A stretch of 64,000 nt of DNA from JANYCG01 sp031386665 (GTDB taxonomy: Bacteria; Pseudomonadota; Gammaproteobacteria; Burkholderiales; Burkholderiaceae_C), in NCBI GenBank assembly GCA_031386665.1, contig JANNCN010000170.1, positions 3,565 to 67,564 on the forward strand. The letters run 5' to 3'. A program made the position numbers and the translations under genes. This document shows, piece by piece, positions 16,861-25,806 of the stretch. The notes beneath the pieces are model-generated. The model ran no database searches. It was not told where the DNA came from and saw nothing but the letters and a program-made list of their open reading frames with translations. The number at the start of each line of letters is the position of its first letter. The stretch's first letter is position 1.

Positions 16861-16967
16861 TTAATACCCAAATTGGGTATTTAGGCGTCATTTTTGACCA
16901 ATTTAGATCAAAAAGAGTCTCTAGCTCTCGAATTTAATCAATAAGTTGCTATTTATAATATAGCATT
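16861..16967 (-). repeat. Dispersed two-hairpin repeat, copy 2
   Basis: Read on the minus strand, hairpin 1 (TGCTAT / ATAGCA, 16965-16947) is followed by the box CGAGAGCTAGAGAC (ending near 16917), TTGGTCAAAA, and hairpin 2 (arms 16863-16871 and 16873-16881, core ATACCCAA / TTGGGTAT). The hairpin 2 core equals that of copy 1. It lies between the convergent RIO kinase and argC genes, with hairpin 2 nearest the kinase stop. Confidence 0.85.
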
Positions 16968-16995
16968 TTAATGGACGCGCAAGCAGCCACCAAAA

Positions 16996-17014
16996 GACTG
17001 CCGATTTCGGGCAG
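16996..17014 (-). terminator. Possible argC terminator
   Basis: On the minus strand CTGCC-CGAAATC-GGCAG is followed by TCTTTT, 24 bases after the argC stop. The stem is only 5-6 pairs, so this is tentative. Confidence 0.4.
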
Positions 17015-17037
17015 CCCGGGCCACCCCAAACGGCTGC

Positions 17038-17982
17038 CTACAAACCCAGCATCAACTTCAGGTTCTGAACGGCAGCGCCACTGGCGCCCTTGCCTAAATT
17101 GTCCAGCTTGGCGATCAGCACGGCATGCTGAAAACCGTCGTCCGCGCCAGTGTTGCCAAACACTCGCAATTCCATTTTGTTGCTGTTGGTCAAGCCCAGC
17201 GGGTCGATTTTGTCGTCCGCGCCCACGGGCACCACGTTCACCCACTCGCTGCCCGCGTAGTGTTTGACCAGGGCGTTGTGCAAATCTTGCAAACCGGGTT
17301 TTCCAGGCAGCAAGGCCAGATCCAGCGGCAACTGCACCAGCATGCCCTGACTGAAATTACCGACGGACGGCACAAACACCGGGCGGCGGGTCATGCCGGT
17401 GTATTTCATGATTTCAGGTAAATGCTTGTGTTTCAAGCCCAGGCCGTAGATTTCAAAGGCTGGGGCTTGGCCCTTTTCATAGGCTTCAATCATGCTGCGC
17501 CCGCCGCCGCTGTACCCGCTGATTGATGGCAGCGTGAGCGGGTGGTCTGCGGGAATAAGGCCTGCGTCCACCAAGGGGCGAATCAGGGCAATCGCCCCCG
17601 TGGCGTAGCAGCCTGGGTTGGCCACCCGACTCGCATTTTGAACGGCCAAGGCTTGGCCCGCCGTCAATTCTGCAAAACCAAACACCCAGCCGGGTGATGT
17701 GCGGTGGGCGGTGGAAGCATCGATAATTTTGGGGCCTGGCTTGCCCGTGGACAAGGCGATGTCGTCGATCATGGCCACCGATTCGACCGCTGCCCCGTCG
17801 TGCAGACACAAAACCACCAAGTCGACCTGCGCCATCAGCGCCCGCTTGGCGCTGGGGTCTTTGCGCAACTCGGGCGCGATGCTGACCAGCTCAACCTCAA
17901 GCATGGCCTGTAGGCGTTCGCGGATTTGCAAACCCGTGGTGCCTGCTTCGCCATCTATGAATACTTTGAATGCTTTGGCCAT
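17038..17982 (-). CDS. argC: N-acetyl-gamma-glutamyl-phosphate reductase (short, type 2)
   Basis: 314 residues, the length of the short ArgC group rather than the about 345-residue form. It performs the third step of arginine synthesis, NADPH reduction of N-acetylglutamyl phosphate. Visible: the Rossmann start KVFIDGEAGTTGLQIRERL, the active-site cysteine in NPGCYATGAIALIRPL, SGYSGGGRSMIEAYE, and the C-terminal GNTGADDGFQHAVLIAKLDNLGKGASGAAVQNL. In many Burkholderiales two argC genes exist; whether this is the only one cannot be judged here. Divergent from sucC. Confidence 0.93.
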   Translation of the reverse strand: MAKAFKVFIDGEAGTTGLQIRERLQAMLEVELVSIAPELRKDPSAKRALMAQVDLVVLCLHDGAAVESVAMIDDIALSTGKPGPKIIDASTAHRTSPGWVFGFAELTAGQALAVQNASRVANPGCYATGAIALIRPLVDAGLIPADHPLTLPSISGYSGGGRSMIEAYEKGQAPAFEIYGLGLKHKHLPEIMKYTGMTRRPVFVPSVGNFSQGMLVQLPLDLALLPGKPGLQDLHNALVKHYAGSEWVNVVPVGADDKIDPLGLTNSNKMELRVFGNTGADDGFQHAVLIAKLDNLGKGASGAAVQNLKLMLGL

Positions 17983-18206
17983 CGTGCTCTTTCGTCCAGT
18001 TTTCAGTTCGGGGCTAGGAAAGTGCGCTCAACCCATTGCGCGCTCAGCCCAAAGTGCGCCCAATTTTGGTGCGGTGCAACATGATACATTCTCGGGTTGC
18101 AAGTTCCAAACACCTTGTGCATGCGCTTTAACGAAATTTTAAAGCGCTGACGCCCCCAAGCTCTGAACAAACCTGTTCATTTTCATCCATTCTTGAGAAA
18201 GCCCTC

Positions 18207-19370
<1,164 letters not shown>

Positions 19371-19437
19371 TAAATGCGGGACAGTCCGCCGCGACACGCA
19401 GTGCGCAAGCTCTGTCCTCAACTGGAAAGAAAATAGC

Positions 19438-20331
19438 ATGTCCATCCTGATCAACAAAAACACCCGCGTCATCACCCAAGGCATTACCGGCAAGACCGGG
19501 CAGTTTCACACTGAGAAATGCCAGGAATACGCGAATGGCAAAAATTGCTTCGTCGCCGGGGTGAACCCCAAAAAAGCGGGTGAAAAAATCTTTGAAATCC
19601 CAATTTTCGGCAGCGTCAAAGAAGCAGCGGCCCAAACTGGCGCCACAGTCTCAGTCATTTACGTGCCGCCAGCAGGCGCAGCGGCCGCCATTTGGGAAGC
19701 TGTTGAAGCCAACCTGGACTTGGCTATTTGCATCACCGAAGGCATTCCCGTGCGCGACATGCTGGAAGTGCGCAACAAAATGCGCGCTAAAGAAGCCGCT
19801 GGCGGCAAAAAGACACTGCTGTTGGGCCCCAATTGCCCAGGCTTGATCACCCCTGACGAAATCAAAATCGGCATCATGCCGGGTCATATCCACCGCAAAG
19901 GCCGCATTGGCGTGGTCAGCCGCTCAGGCACGTTGACTTACGAAGCGGTGGGTCAGCTTACTGAAATTGGACTTGGTCAATCCAGCGCGGTCGGCATTGG
20001 CGGTGACCCGATCAATGGGTTGAAGCACATCGACATCATGCGCATGTTCAACGACGACCCTGAGACCGATGCCGTCATCATGATTGGTGAAATTGGTGGC
20101 CCGGACGAAGCGGAAGCCGCCCGTTGGTGCAAAGCCAACATGAAAAAACCGATTGTGGGCTTTATCGCGGGTGTTACGGCACCGGCGGGCAAGCGAATGG
20201 GCCATGCTGGCGCGCTCATTGCAGGCGGAGCCGACACGGCCGACGCCAAATTGGCGATCATGGAAGAGTGCGGCTTCAAAGTAACTCGTAACCCGTCTGA
20301 AATGGCCAAGCTGCTCAAAGCACTGCTGTAA
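19438..20331 (+). CDS. sucD: Succinyl-CoA synthetase alpha subunit
   Basis: 297 residues. The CoA-binding Rossmann domain begins VITQGITGKTGQFHTEK. The C-terminal half has VGIGGDPINGLKHIDIMRMF and the phosphorylated histidine in KRMGHAGALIAGG. It pairs with SucC, just upstream in the same operon. A strong terminator follows at 20389, which makes terC downstream a separate unit. Confidence 0.98.
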   Translation: MSILINKNTRVITQGITGKTGQFHTEKCQEYANGKNCFVAGVNPKKAGEKIFEIPIFGSVKEAAAQTGATVSVIYVPPAGAAAAIWEAVEANLDLAICITEGIPVRDMLEVRNKMRAKEAAGGKKTLLLGPNCPGLITPDEIKIGIMPGHIHRKGRIGVVSRSGTLTYEAVGQLTEIGLGQSSAVGIGGDPINGLKHIDIMRMFNDDPETDAVIMIGEIGGPDEAEAARWCKANMKKPIVGFIAGVTAPAGKRMGHAGALIAGGADTADAKLAIMEECGFKVTRNPSEMAKLLKALL

Positions 20332-20388
20332 GCAAAACTACGGTCATAACCAGTCCGATTGGCTGGTTAAACTTGAGGCCAACCGCTG

Positions 20389-20414
20389 AAAACGCTTCTT
20401 TGGAAGCGTTTTTT
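20389..20414 (+). terminator. Rho-independent terminator after sucCD
   Basis: AAAACGCTTC and GAAGCGTTTT form a 10-pair stem with a 4-base loop, followed by a T-run to 20414. It is 57 bases past the sucD stop. Confidence 0.9.
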
Positions 20415-20437
20415 ACTTAAAAATAAGAGGAGACGCC

Positions 20438-21136
20438 ATGTTTTTTGGATTGGATTTAAGTTCGCCCGCAGTTTGGAGTGCCTTTGGCGCCATCATGCTC
20501 GCCAACATCGTGCTGTCTGGCGACAACGCTGTGGTTATTGCCATGGCGGCTCGGTCACTCAAGCCAGAGCAGCAAAGCAAAGCTATTTTCTGGGGTTCCG
20601 CCGCCGCCATCATCATGCGGATTGTGCTGACCATCGTGGCCATTCAGCTGCTGACCTTGCCTTACTTGAAGCTCATTGGCGCGATTTTGCTGGTTTACAT
20701 TGGCGTGACGCTGTTGATGCACGAAGAGGAAGACGAGGGCGAAGGTAAGGAAATTGGCAGCATGGCAGCCGCCATCCGCACCATTTTGATCGCCGACCTG
20801 GTCATGAGCCTGGACAACGTGTTGGCGGTTGCGGCGGCGGCCAAAGGCAATCTGCCTCTTCTGGTCATGGGATTGGTCATCAGCATCCCGCTGATCATTT
20901 TCGGCTCTACCTTACTTCTGAAGGTCATGGAGCGTTTTCCTATCATCATCACGATTGGTGCTGCCTTGCTTGGATTTTTGGCAGGTGAAATGCTGCTGAC
21001 TGACCCCGCAGTCGTCGGTTGGTTTGGCAAAATGAGCGAGCAAACTGTGTTGATTGCTGGTGTGTTGGGTGCAGCTTTGGTGGTTGTTTTGGGCAAAGTG
21101 CTGGCCGGACGGGCAAATCAAAAGTCGTCGGCATAG
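20438..21136 (+). CDS. TerC-family integral membrane protein (first paralogue)
   Basis: 232 residues with about seven hydrophobic helices. The family signatures are ANIVLSGDNAVVIAMAARSL near the N terminus and ADLVMSLDNVLAVAAAAKGN in the middle, each with a membrane-embedded acidic residue (GDN, LDN) in inverted-repeat halves. TerC/Alx proteins are tied to manganese export and to metalation of exported proteins. AGAGGAGA gives a strong ribosome site. It has no room for a riboswitch upstream, unlike the second copy at 41752-42462. Confidence 0.88.
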   Translation: MFFGLDLSSPAVWSAFGAIMLANIVLSGDNAVVIAMAARSLKPEQQSKAIFWGSAAAIIMRIVLTIVAIQLLTLPYLKLIGAILLVYIGVTLLMHEEEDEGEGKEIGSMAAAIRTILIADLVMSLDNVLAVAAAAKGNLPLLVMGLVISIPLIIFGSTLLLKVMERFPIIITIGAALLGFLAGEMLLTDPAVVGWFGKMSEQTVLIAGVLGAALVVVLGKVLAGRANQKSSA

Positions 21137-21212
21137 CAACTGCTTGCACTCAGTTTGCTGCAAGCCCCTAGGCAGCAATCAGCAAGGCGGGCGGTTTGGC
21201 AGGGCTGAGTGG

Positions 21213-21271
21213 CGGGCTTTCGCATAAAAACGACAAGACTTCGGTCACAAGTCACTTGTCCTGAAAGCCCG
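21213..21271 (+). ncRNA. Nested stem-loop in the terC-kinase intergenic region
   Basis: CGGGCTTTC (21213-21221) pairs with GAAAGCCCG (21263-21271). Inside, GACAAG (21232-21237) pairs with CTTGTC (21255-21260), enclosing a short ACAAGT-C-ACTTGT palindrome. It could be a leader RNA of the signalling operon starting at 21383 or the 3' end of terC. No T-run follows and it matches no family I recognise. Confidence 0.35.
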
Positions 21272-21382
21272 TGTCTGCTAACGTTGTGGGCCTTGTTACA
21301 TGCAAGCTAGCACATGAAAGATCGAACATGGCAGGGGCTTCGCGGGTTGATTCTTCACCTGTAACTTCAGTTTGGACGGGAC

Positions 21383-24217
21383 GTGGCAAAAGATTCAAGC
21401 GCTGGGCGAGGTAAATTTTGGCGAACCGACTGGTTTGCAGGCTTGGCCGTGGTTATTGCAGTTCTCTTGGTGCACACGGCAACCGACTTTTTTGAAGCGC
21501 TTGAGAGACGCTATTACGACTTTGCCAGCACCAGCAGCAACCGCCAGCCCAGTGACCGGATCTCCATCATTGCGATTGACGACCAAAGCATCGCCAACAT
21601 CGGGCGCTGGCCCTGGCCTCGCGATGTGCATGCCAAGCTGATAGACCAGTTGGCGGGTGCCAAAGCCAAAACCATCGTCCACACGACCTTCTTTTTTGAG
21701 CCGCAAGTGGATCGCGGCCTGTCCTTTATCCGGCAAATGAAGGACTTGTTGGCGCAAAACTCAGCCGCCGTCGGGACAGATGGTGTGATTGGTGCCCAGG
21801 CAGAAACCAATCAGCGCCTGCAAAAAGTCATTTCAGAGGCTGAGTCAGCACTGGATACTGACGCTATTTTGGCTGCGAGCATCAAAAAAGCGGGGAACGT
21901 GCTGGTGCCGTCTGTCTTTGTGTTGGGTGCTCCCCAAGGCAAGCCTGACACAGCCTTGCCACCCTTCGCTTTGAAAAGTGCGGTCGACGAAAACAACAAT
22001 TTTTCATTGCCAGCTTTCAAAAGCCAGCAGCCTATCGATTCAATCGGATTGGTCGCGGCGGGCGTTGGGCACCTCAACCAACTGCAAGACACCGACGGCG
22101 CGGTTCGCTCGGAGCCACTCTTGGTCAATTACTATGGCAAGGCGGTGCCCTCTTTGGCTTTGCTGGCGTCGGCCAACAGCCTGAATCTGTCGACAACTGA
22201 CATCAAATTGAACCCGGGTGAGTCCGTTCAGATTGGTAAATTGAAGGTCAAAACTGACGAGAGCGCCATGATGTTTCCGCAGTTTTACAAAGGCAAAGAC
22301 GGTCGCGACGCGTTTGCCAGAGATTCGTTTTTCGATGTGTTGAATGGCAAAATTCCTGCTACCAAGTACACCGACAAGATTGTCATTATTGGCGCGACTG
22401 CGTCGGGCGTCGGGAATATATTTCCAGTGCCTGGAAACCCTGGTTTGTATCCGGTGGACTCCATTGCCCATGTGACGTCCAGCATTTTGAGTGAACATTT
22501 CATCGTGTTGCCGACCTGGAGCGTTTGGGCAACTTTCGCCGCCTTTTTGCTCATCTCGGCTTACATCATCGTGGCACTGCCGCGCTTGTCTGCGGGCATG
22601 GCGGCAGCCATCACTTTGGTGCTTTTCGTGGTGCTGCTGGGGCTTGAGTTTGGTTTGCTCTCAAGCGCCGCACTCTGGCTGAAACTCGTTTTTCCGGCAG
22701 CGTTGCTCATTCTTGGGCATTTGGCGTTGACCACCAAGCGGTTCCTGATGACCGAGGCCGGCAAAATCAAATCCGACGAAGAGTCGGCTGAAACCAGCCG
22801 CATGATGGGCCTAGCAATGCAGGGTCAAGGGCAATTGGATGCGGCTTTTGACCGCTTTCGCAGGGTTCCTATGAACGAAGCGGTGATGGGAAACCTTTAC
22901 AGCTTGGCGCTGGACTTTGAACGCAAGCGGCAATTTAACAAAGCCGAGGCCGTTTACGAGCACATGGCGGCGTTCAACAAAGACTACAAAGATCTCAAGT
23001 CCAAACTAAGCCGTGCCAAAAATCTGTCAGAAACCGTCATGTTGGGCGGTGGTGGCTCGCACCCGGGCGGCACCATGTTGCTGGACGGTGGCGCTGTTGA
23101 AAAACCAATGCTCGGCCGGTACCAGGTTGAAAAAGAACTTGGCAAAGGCGCAATGGGTGTGGTTTACCTTGGGAAAGACCCCAAAATTGGGCGTGTCGTC
23201 GCTATCAAGACCATGGCCTTGAGCCAGGAGTTTGACGGCGATGAGTTGGTGGATGCCAGGGAGCGTTTTTTCCGCGAGGCAGAAACAGCAGGGCGACTGC
23301 AGCACCAGAACATTGTCACGATTTTCGATGCGGGTGAAGAGCACGATTTGGCCTACATCGCCATGGAATTCCTCAAAGGCAAAGACCTAGTGGATGCCTG
23401 CAAAGATGGGCAGTTGTTCCCAGTCCCGCGAGTTCTCTCCATCATTGCGCGTGTCGCTGAGGCCCTGGCCTATGCGCACAAACAAAACGTGGTGCACCGG
23501 GACATCAAGCCTGCCAACATCATGTACGAAGTGGAAAGCGACACCGTCAAAGTGACCGACTTTGGCATTGCCCGCATTACCGACTCCAGCAAAACCAAGA
23601 CGGGCATGGTGCTGGGTACGCCAAGCTTCATGTCGCCAGAGCAGTTGGCTGGTAAAAAGGTAGATGGTCGGTCTGACCTTTACTCTTTGGGCGTCATGCT
23701 TTTTCAGATGCTGGCTGGCGTGTTGCCGTTTCGGGGTGACTCCATGGCGGAGCTGATGTACAAAATCGCCAATGAGGAGGCCCCGGATATTCGCGTTATT
23801 CGCAGCGACCTCTCAGAAAATCTGGCCGATCTGGTAGCGCTTTCACTCAGTAAACGTCCTGAAACTCGGTACCAGGATGGTGACCAGTTTGCGGCCGATT
23901 TGCGTGCGGTGATGGTGGGCATGCCAGGCAGTTCAGCGTTTGTGCGCCTGCCTGATGGGCAGCTCAGTCGCGCCTCGGGTGTGGCACCCCTGTCCTCTGC
24001 CGCCGCTCCGCTTTCTTCGAGCGCTGCGCCAACGGCAAATGACAAAACTGTGGTGATGAGTAAACCCCGAGATAGCGCAGAAGATTTTCAGAAAACCGTG
24101 ATGCATGCCCGTTCTGCGAGCCCTGATCACGAGAAAACCGTTGTACATTTGCCCAGTGCAAGCCCAGCGGTGGCAAAGCCGCCCGCTGCCAGTACCCCGC
24201 CTGACATTGAGATATAG
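21383..24217 (+). CDS. CHASE2-domain serine/threonine protein kinase
   Basis: 944 residues from a GTG start with GGACGGGA ahead. One N-terminal membrane segment (about 17-36) is followed by a large extracytoplasmic CHASE2 sensor (DRISIIAIDDQSIANIGRWPWPRDVHA) and three membrane helices (about 372-455). A short TPR-like stretch precedes a Hanks kinase domain (about 578-840): LGKGAMGVVYLG, catalytic HRDIKPAN (Asp about 707), DFGIAR and GTPSFMSPEQ. The low-complexity tail carries three spaced Thr motifs, DKTVVM, QKTVMH and EKTVVH (Thr near 889, 905, 919), plausible autophosphorylation sites for the FHA protein two genes on. First gene of a six-gene operon. The signal sensed is unknown. Confidence 0.93.
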   Translation: MAKDSSAGRGKFWRTDWFAGLAVVIAVLLVHTATDFFEALERRYYDFASTSSNRQPSDRISIIAIDDQSIANIGRWPWPRDVHAKLIDQLAGAKAKTIVHTTFFFEPQVDRGLSFIRQMKDLLAQNSAAVGTDGVIGAQAETNQRLQKVISEAESALDTDAILAASIKKAGNVLVPSVFVLGAPQGKPDTALPPFALKSAVDENNNFSLPAFKSQQPIDSIGLVAAGVGHLNQLQDTDGAVRSEPLLVNYYGKAVPSLALLASANSLNLSTTDIKLNPGESVQIGKLKVKTDESAMMFPQFYKGKDGRDAFARDSFFDVLNGKIPATKYTDKIVIIGATASGVGNIFPVPGNPGLYPVDSIAHVTSSILSEHFIVLPTWSVWATFAAFLLISAYIIVALPRLSAGMAAAITLVLFVVLLGLEFGLLSSAALWLKLVFPAALLILGHLALTTKRFLMTEAGKIKSDEESAETSRMMGLAMQGQGQLDAAFDRFRRVPMNEAVMGNLYSLALDFERKRQFNKAEAVYEHMAAFNKDYKDLKSKLSRAKNLSETVMLGGGGSHPGGTMLLDGGAVEKPMLGRYQVEKELGKGAMGVVYLGKDPKIGRVVAIKTMALSQEFDGDELVDARERFFREAETAGRLQHQNIVTIFDAGEEHDLAYIAMEFLKGKDLVDACKDGQLFPVPRVLSIIARVAEALAYAHKQNVVHRDIKPANIMYEVESDTVKVTDFGIARITDSSKTKTGMVLGTPSFMSPEQLAGKKVDGRSDLYSLGVMLFQMLAGVLPFRGDSMAELMYKIANEEAPDIRVIRSDLSENLADLVALSLSKRPETRYQDGDQFAADLRAVMVGMPGSSAFVRLPDGQLSRASGVAPLSSAAAPLSSSAAPTANDKTVVMSKPRDSAEDFQKTVMHARSASPDHEKTVVHLPSASPAVAKPPAASTPPDIEI

Positions 24218-24235
24218 CAAGAATAAATAAATGCA

Positions 24236-25021
24236 ATGATTTACACGTTTTCTACCAAGACAGACCCAGGTCGCGCTAGAGAAAATAACGAGGACTCGGT
24301 TGCATTTGATGATGTGACGCAGGTCGCTGTTTTGGCTGATGGTATGGGCGGGTACAACGCAGGCGAGATTGCTAGCGGCATGGCCACCGCCTTTATCAAG
24401 TCCGAAATGTCCCGCTGGCTTTCAGAAGCCGGCAAACAGGCGAAGACCAAAGAGATCCGCCGCGCCCTAGAGATTTGCGTAGACAACGCTAATCGGTCTA
24501 TATTCAACGCTGCGAATTCAAACTCACAGTACCAAGGCATGGGCACCACCTTGGTGGTGGCCGTGTTTCAAGAGTCGCGGCTGATGCTTGGGCATATTGG
24601 CGATTCAAGATGTTATCGTTTGCGCTCTGGCAGCTTTGAGCAAATCACCAAAGACCATTCACTTTTGCAGGAGCAGCTTGACGCGGGCTTGCTGACCATG
24701 GAGCAAGCCGCAACCTCGACCTACAAAAATCTGGTCACCCGTGCCTTGGGCGTTGACGACACGGTTTTGCTTGAACTCAATGAGTACGAGGTCGAGCCTG
24801 GCGACCTTTACGTGCTGTGTTCAGATGGTTTGTCAGATATGGTTGATGATGTCGAAATTGCGAGTATTGTTGAACGTGACTTGACGCTGGAGCAAAAGGC
24901 GGACGAGCTGATCGCTGTCGCAAATGGACATGGTGGGCGGGATAACATTTCGGTTTTATTGGCGCAGGTGGGTGTAGGCAAGGAAAAAACCGGATTGATT
25001 CGACGATTGCTGAGAAAATAG
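24236..25021 (+). CDS. PP2C-family serine/threonine phosphatase
   Basis: 261 residues with the full PP2C motif series: TDPGRARENNEDSVAF, ADGMGGYNAGEIASG (metal Asp and Gly), GTTLVVAVF, GHIGDSRCYRLR, CSDGLSDMVDD and GGRDNISVLL. No transmembrane segment. It would reverse the action of the kinase encoded 18 bases upstream. The start site is weak in ribosome-binding sequence, so it may be translationally coupled to the kinase. Confidence 0.93.
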   Translation: MIYTFSTKTDPGRARENNEDSVAFDDVTQVAVLADGMGGYNAGEIASGMATAFIKSEMSRWLSEAGKQAKTKEIRRALEICVDNANRSIFNAANSNSQYQGMGTTLVVAVFQESRLMLGHIGDSRCYRLRSGSFEQITKDHSLLQEQLDAGLLTMEQAATSTYKNLVTRALGVDDTVLLELNEYEVEPGDLYVLCSDGLSDMVDDVEIASIVERDLTLEQKADELIAVANGHGGRDNISVLLAQVGVGKEKTGLIRRLLRK

Positions 25022-25069
25022 GTTTCAAATGTGTGTTTTAACTAGAAATATCAGGAATAGGAGTCGGTC

Positions 25070-25744
25070 ATGCCGAAAATGATCGTATCGATCGATGGTG
25101 TTGTCATCAAGGAAGTCCAGTTGACAAAAGACCGGACTACATTGGGGCGACGGCCTTACAACGACATCGTCATTGATAACTTGGCCGTCAGCGGTGAACA
25201 TGCCGTGTTGCAAATGACCGGCAATGAGGTTTACCTTGAAGACCTCAACAGCACCAATGGCACATACGTCAACGGCAAGGCCGCTAAAAAGCAATCGCTT
25301 CAAAACGGTGACGTGGTTGAAGTTGGCAAGTACAAAATAAAATACGTCAACGAGGTCGTCGAGCAAGGGTTTGAAAAAACCATGATGGTTCGCCCCAGCG
25401 TGGCGGCCGCTTTGGTGGCATCTCAGCAAACCCCGATTGCCCGGCCAGTTGTGGCGACGCCAGACTCGGGCTTTTCAAGCCTCAGCCGCGCTTCAATCAA
25501 AGTGTTGTCGGGTGCGGCTTCAGGGCGTGAAGTCCCCTTGACCAAGGTCGTTACAACCATCGGCAAGCCTGGCGTGGCAGTGGCGGCAATTACCAAACGA
25601 AATCACGGGTTCTTCGTTCACCATGTTGAAGGCGCGGGCAACCCGACGCTGAATGGTGGGTCTATTGGTGTTGATCCGGTATCGCTTAAAAACGGCGACC
25701 TGATTGAGCTGGCAGGCACTCAAATGCAATTTGTCCAGATCTGA
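25070..25744 (+). CDS. FHA-domain protein with a second degenerate FHA-like half
   Basis: 224 residues. A canonical FHA domain occupies about residues 3-95: TTLGRRPYNDIVIDNLAVSGEHAVL followed by LNSTNGTYVNG, which holds the pThr-binding Arg, Ser, His and Asn positions. The linker contains FEKTMMVRPS, the same Thr motif found three times in the kinase tail. The C-terminal half (about 140-224; TTIGKP, NPTLNGG, LKNGDLIELAGTQMQFV) looks like a second FHA fold lacking most phosphopeptide residues. It probably reads kinase output and links it to the following genes. Confidence 0.88.
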   Translation: MPKMIVSIDGVVIKEVQLTKDRTTLGRRPYNDIVIDNLAVSGEHAVLQMTGNEVYLEDLNSTNGTYVNGKAAKKQSLQNGDVVEVGKYKIKYVNEVVEQGFEKTMMVRPSVAAALVASQQTPIARPVVATPDSGFSSLSRASIKVLSGAASGREVPLTKVVTTIGKPGVAVAAITKRNHGFFVHHVEGAGNPTLNGGSIGVDPVSLKNGDLIELAGTQMQFVQI

Positions 25745-25806
25745 GTGGCCGAAGGACGCTGCTTCCAGCAACCCAGGCATGTAAAACCTGATTTTCCTGG
25801 GGTTTC

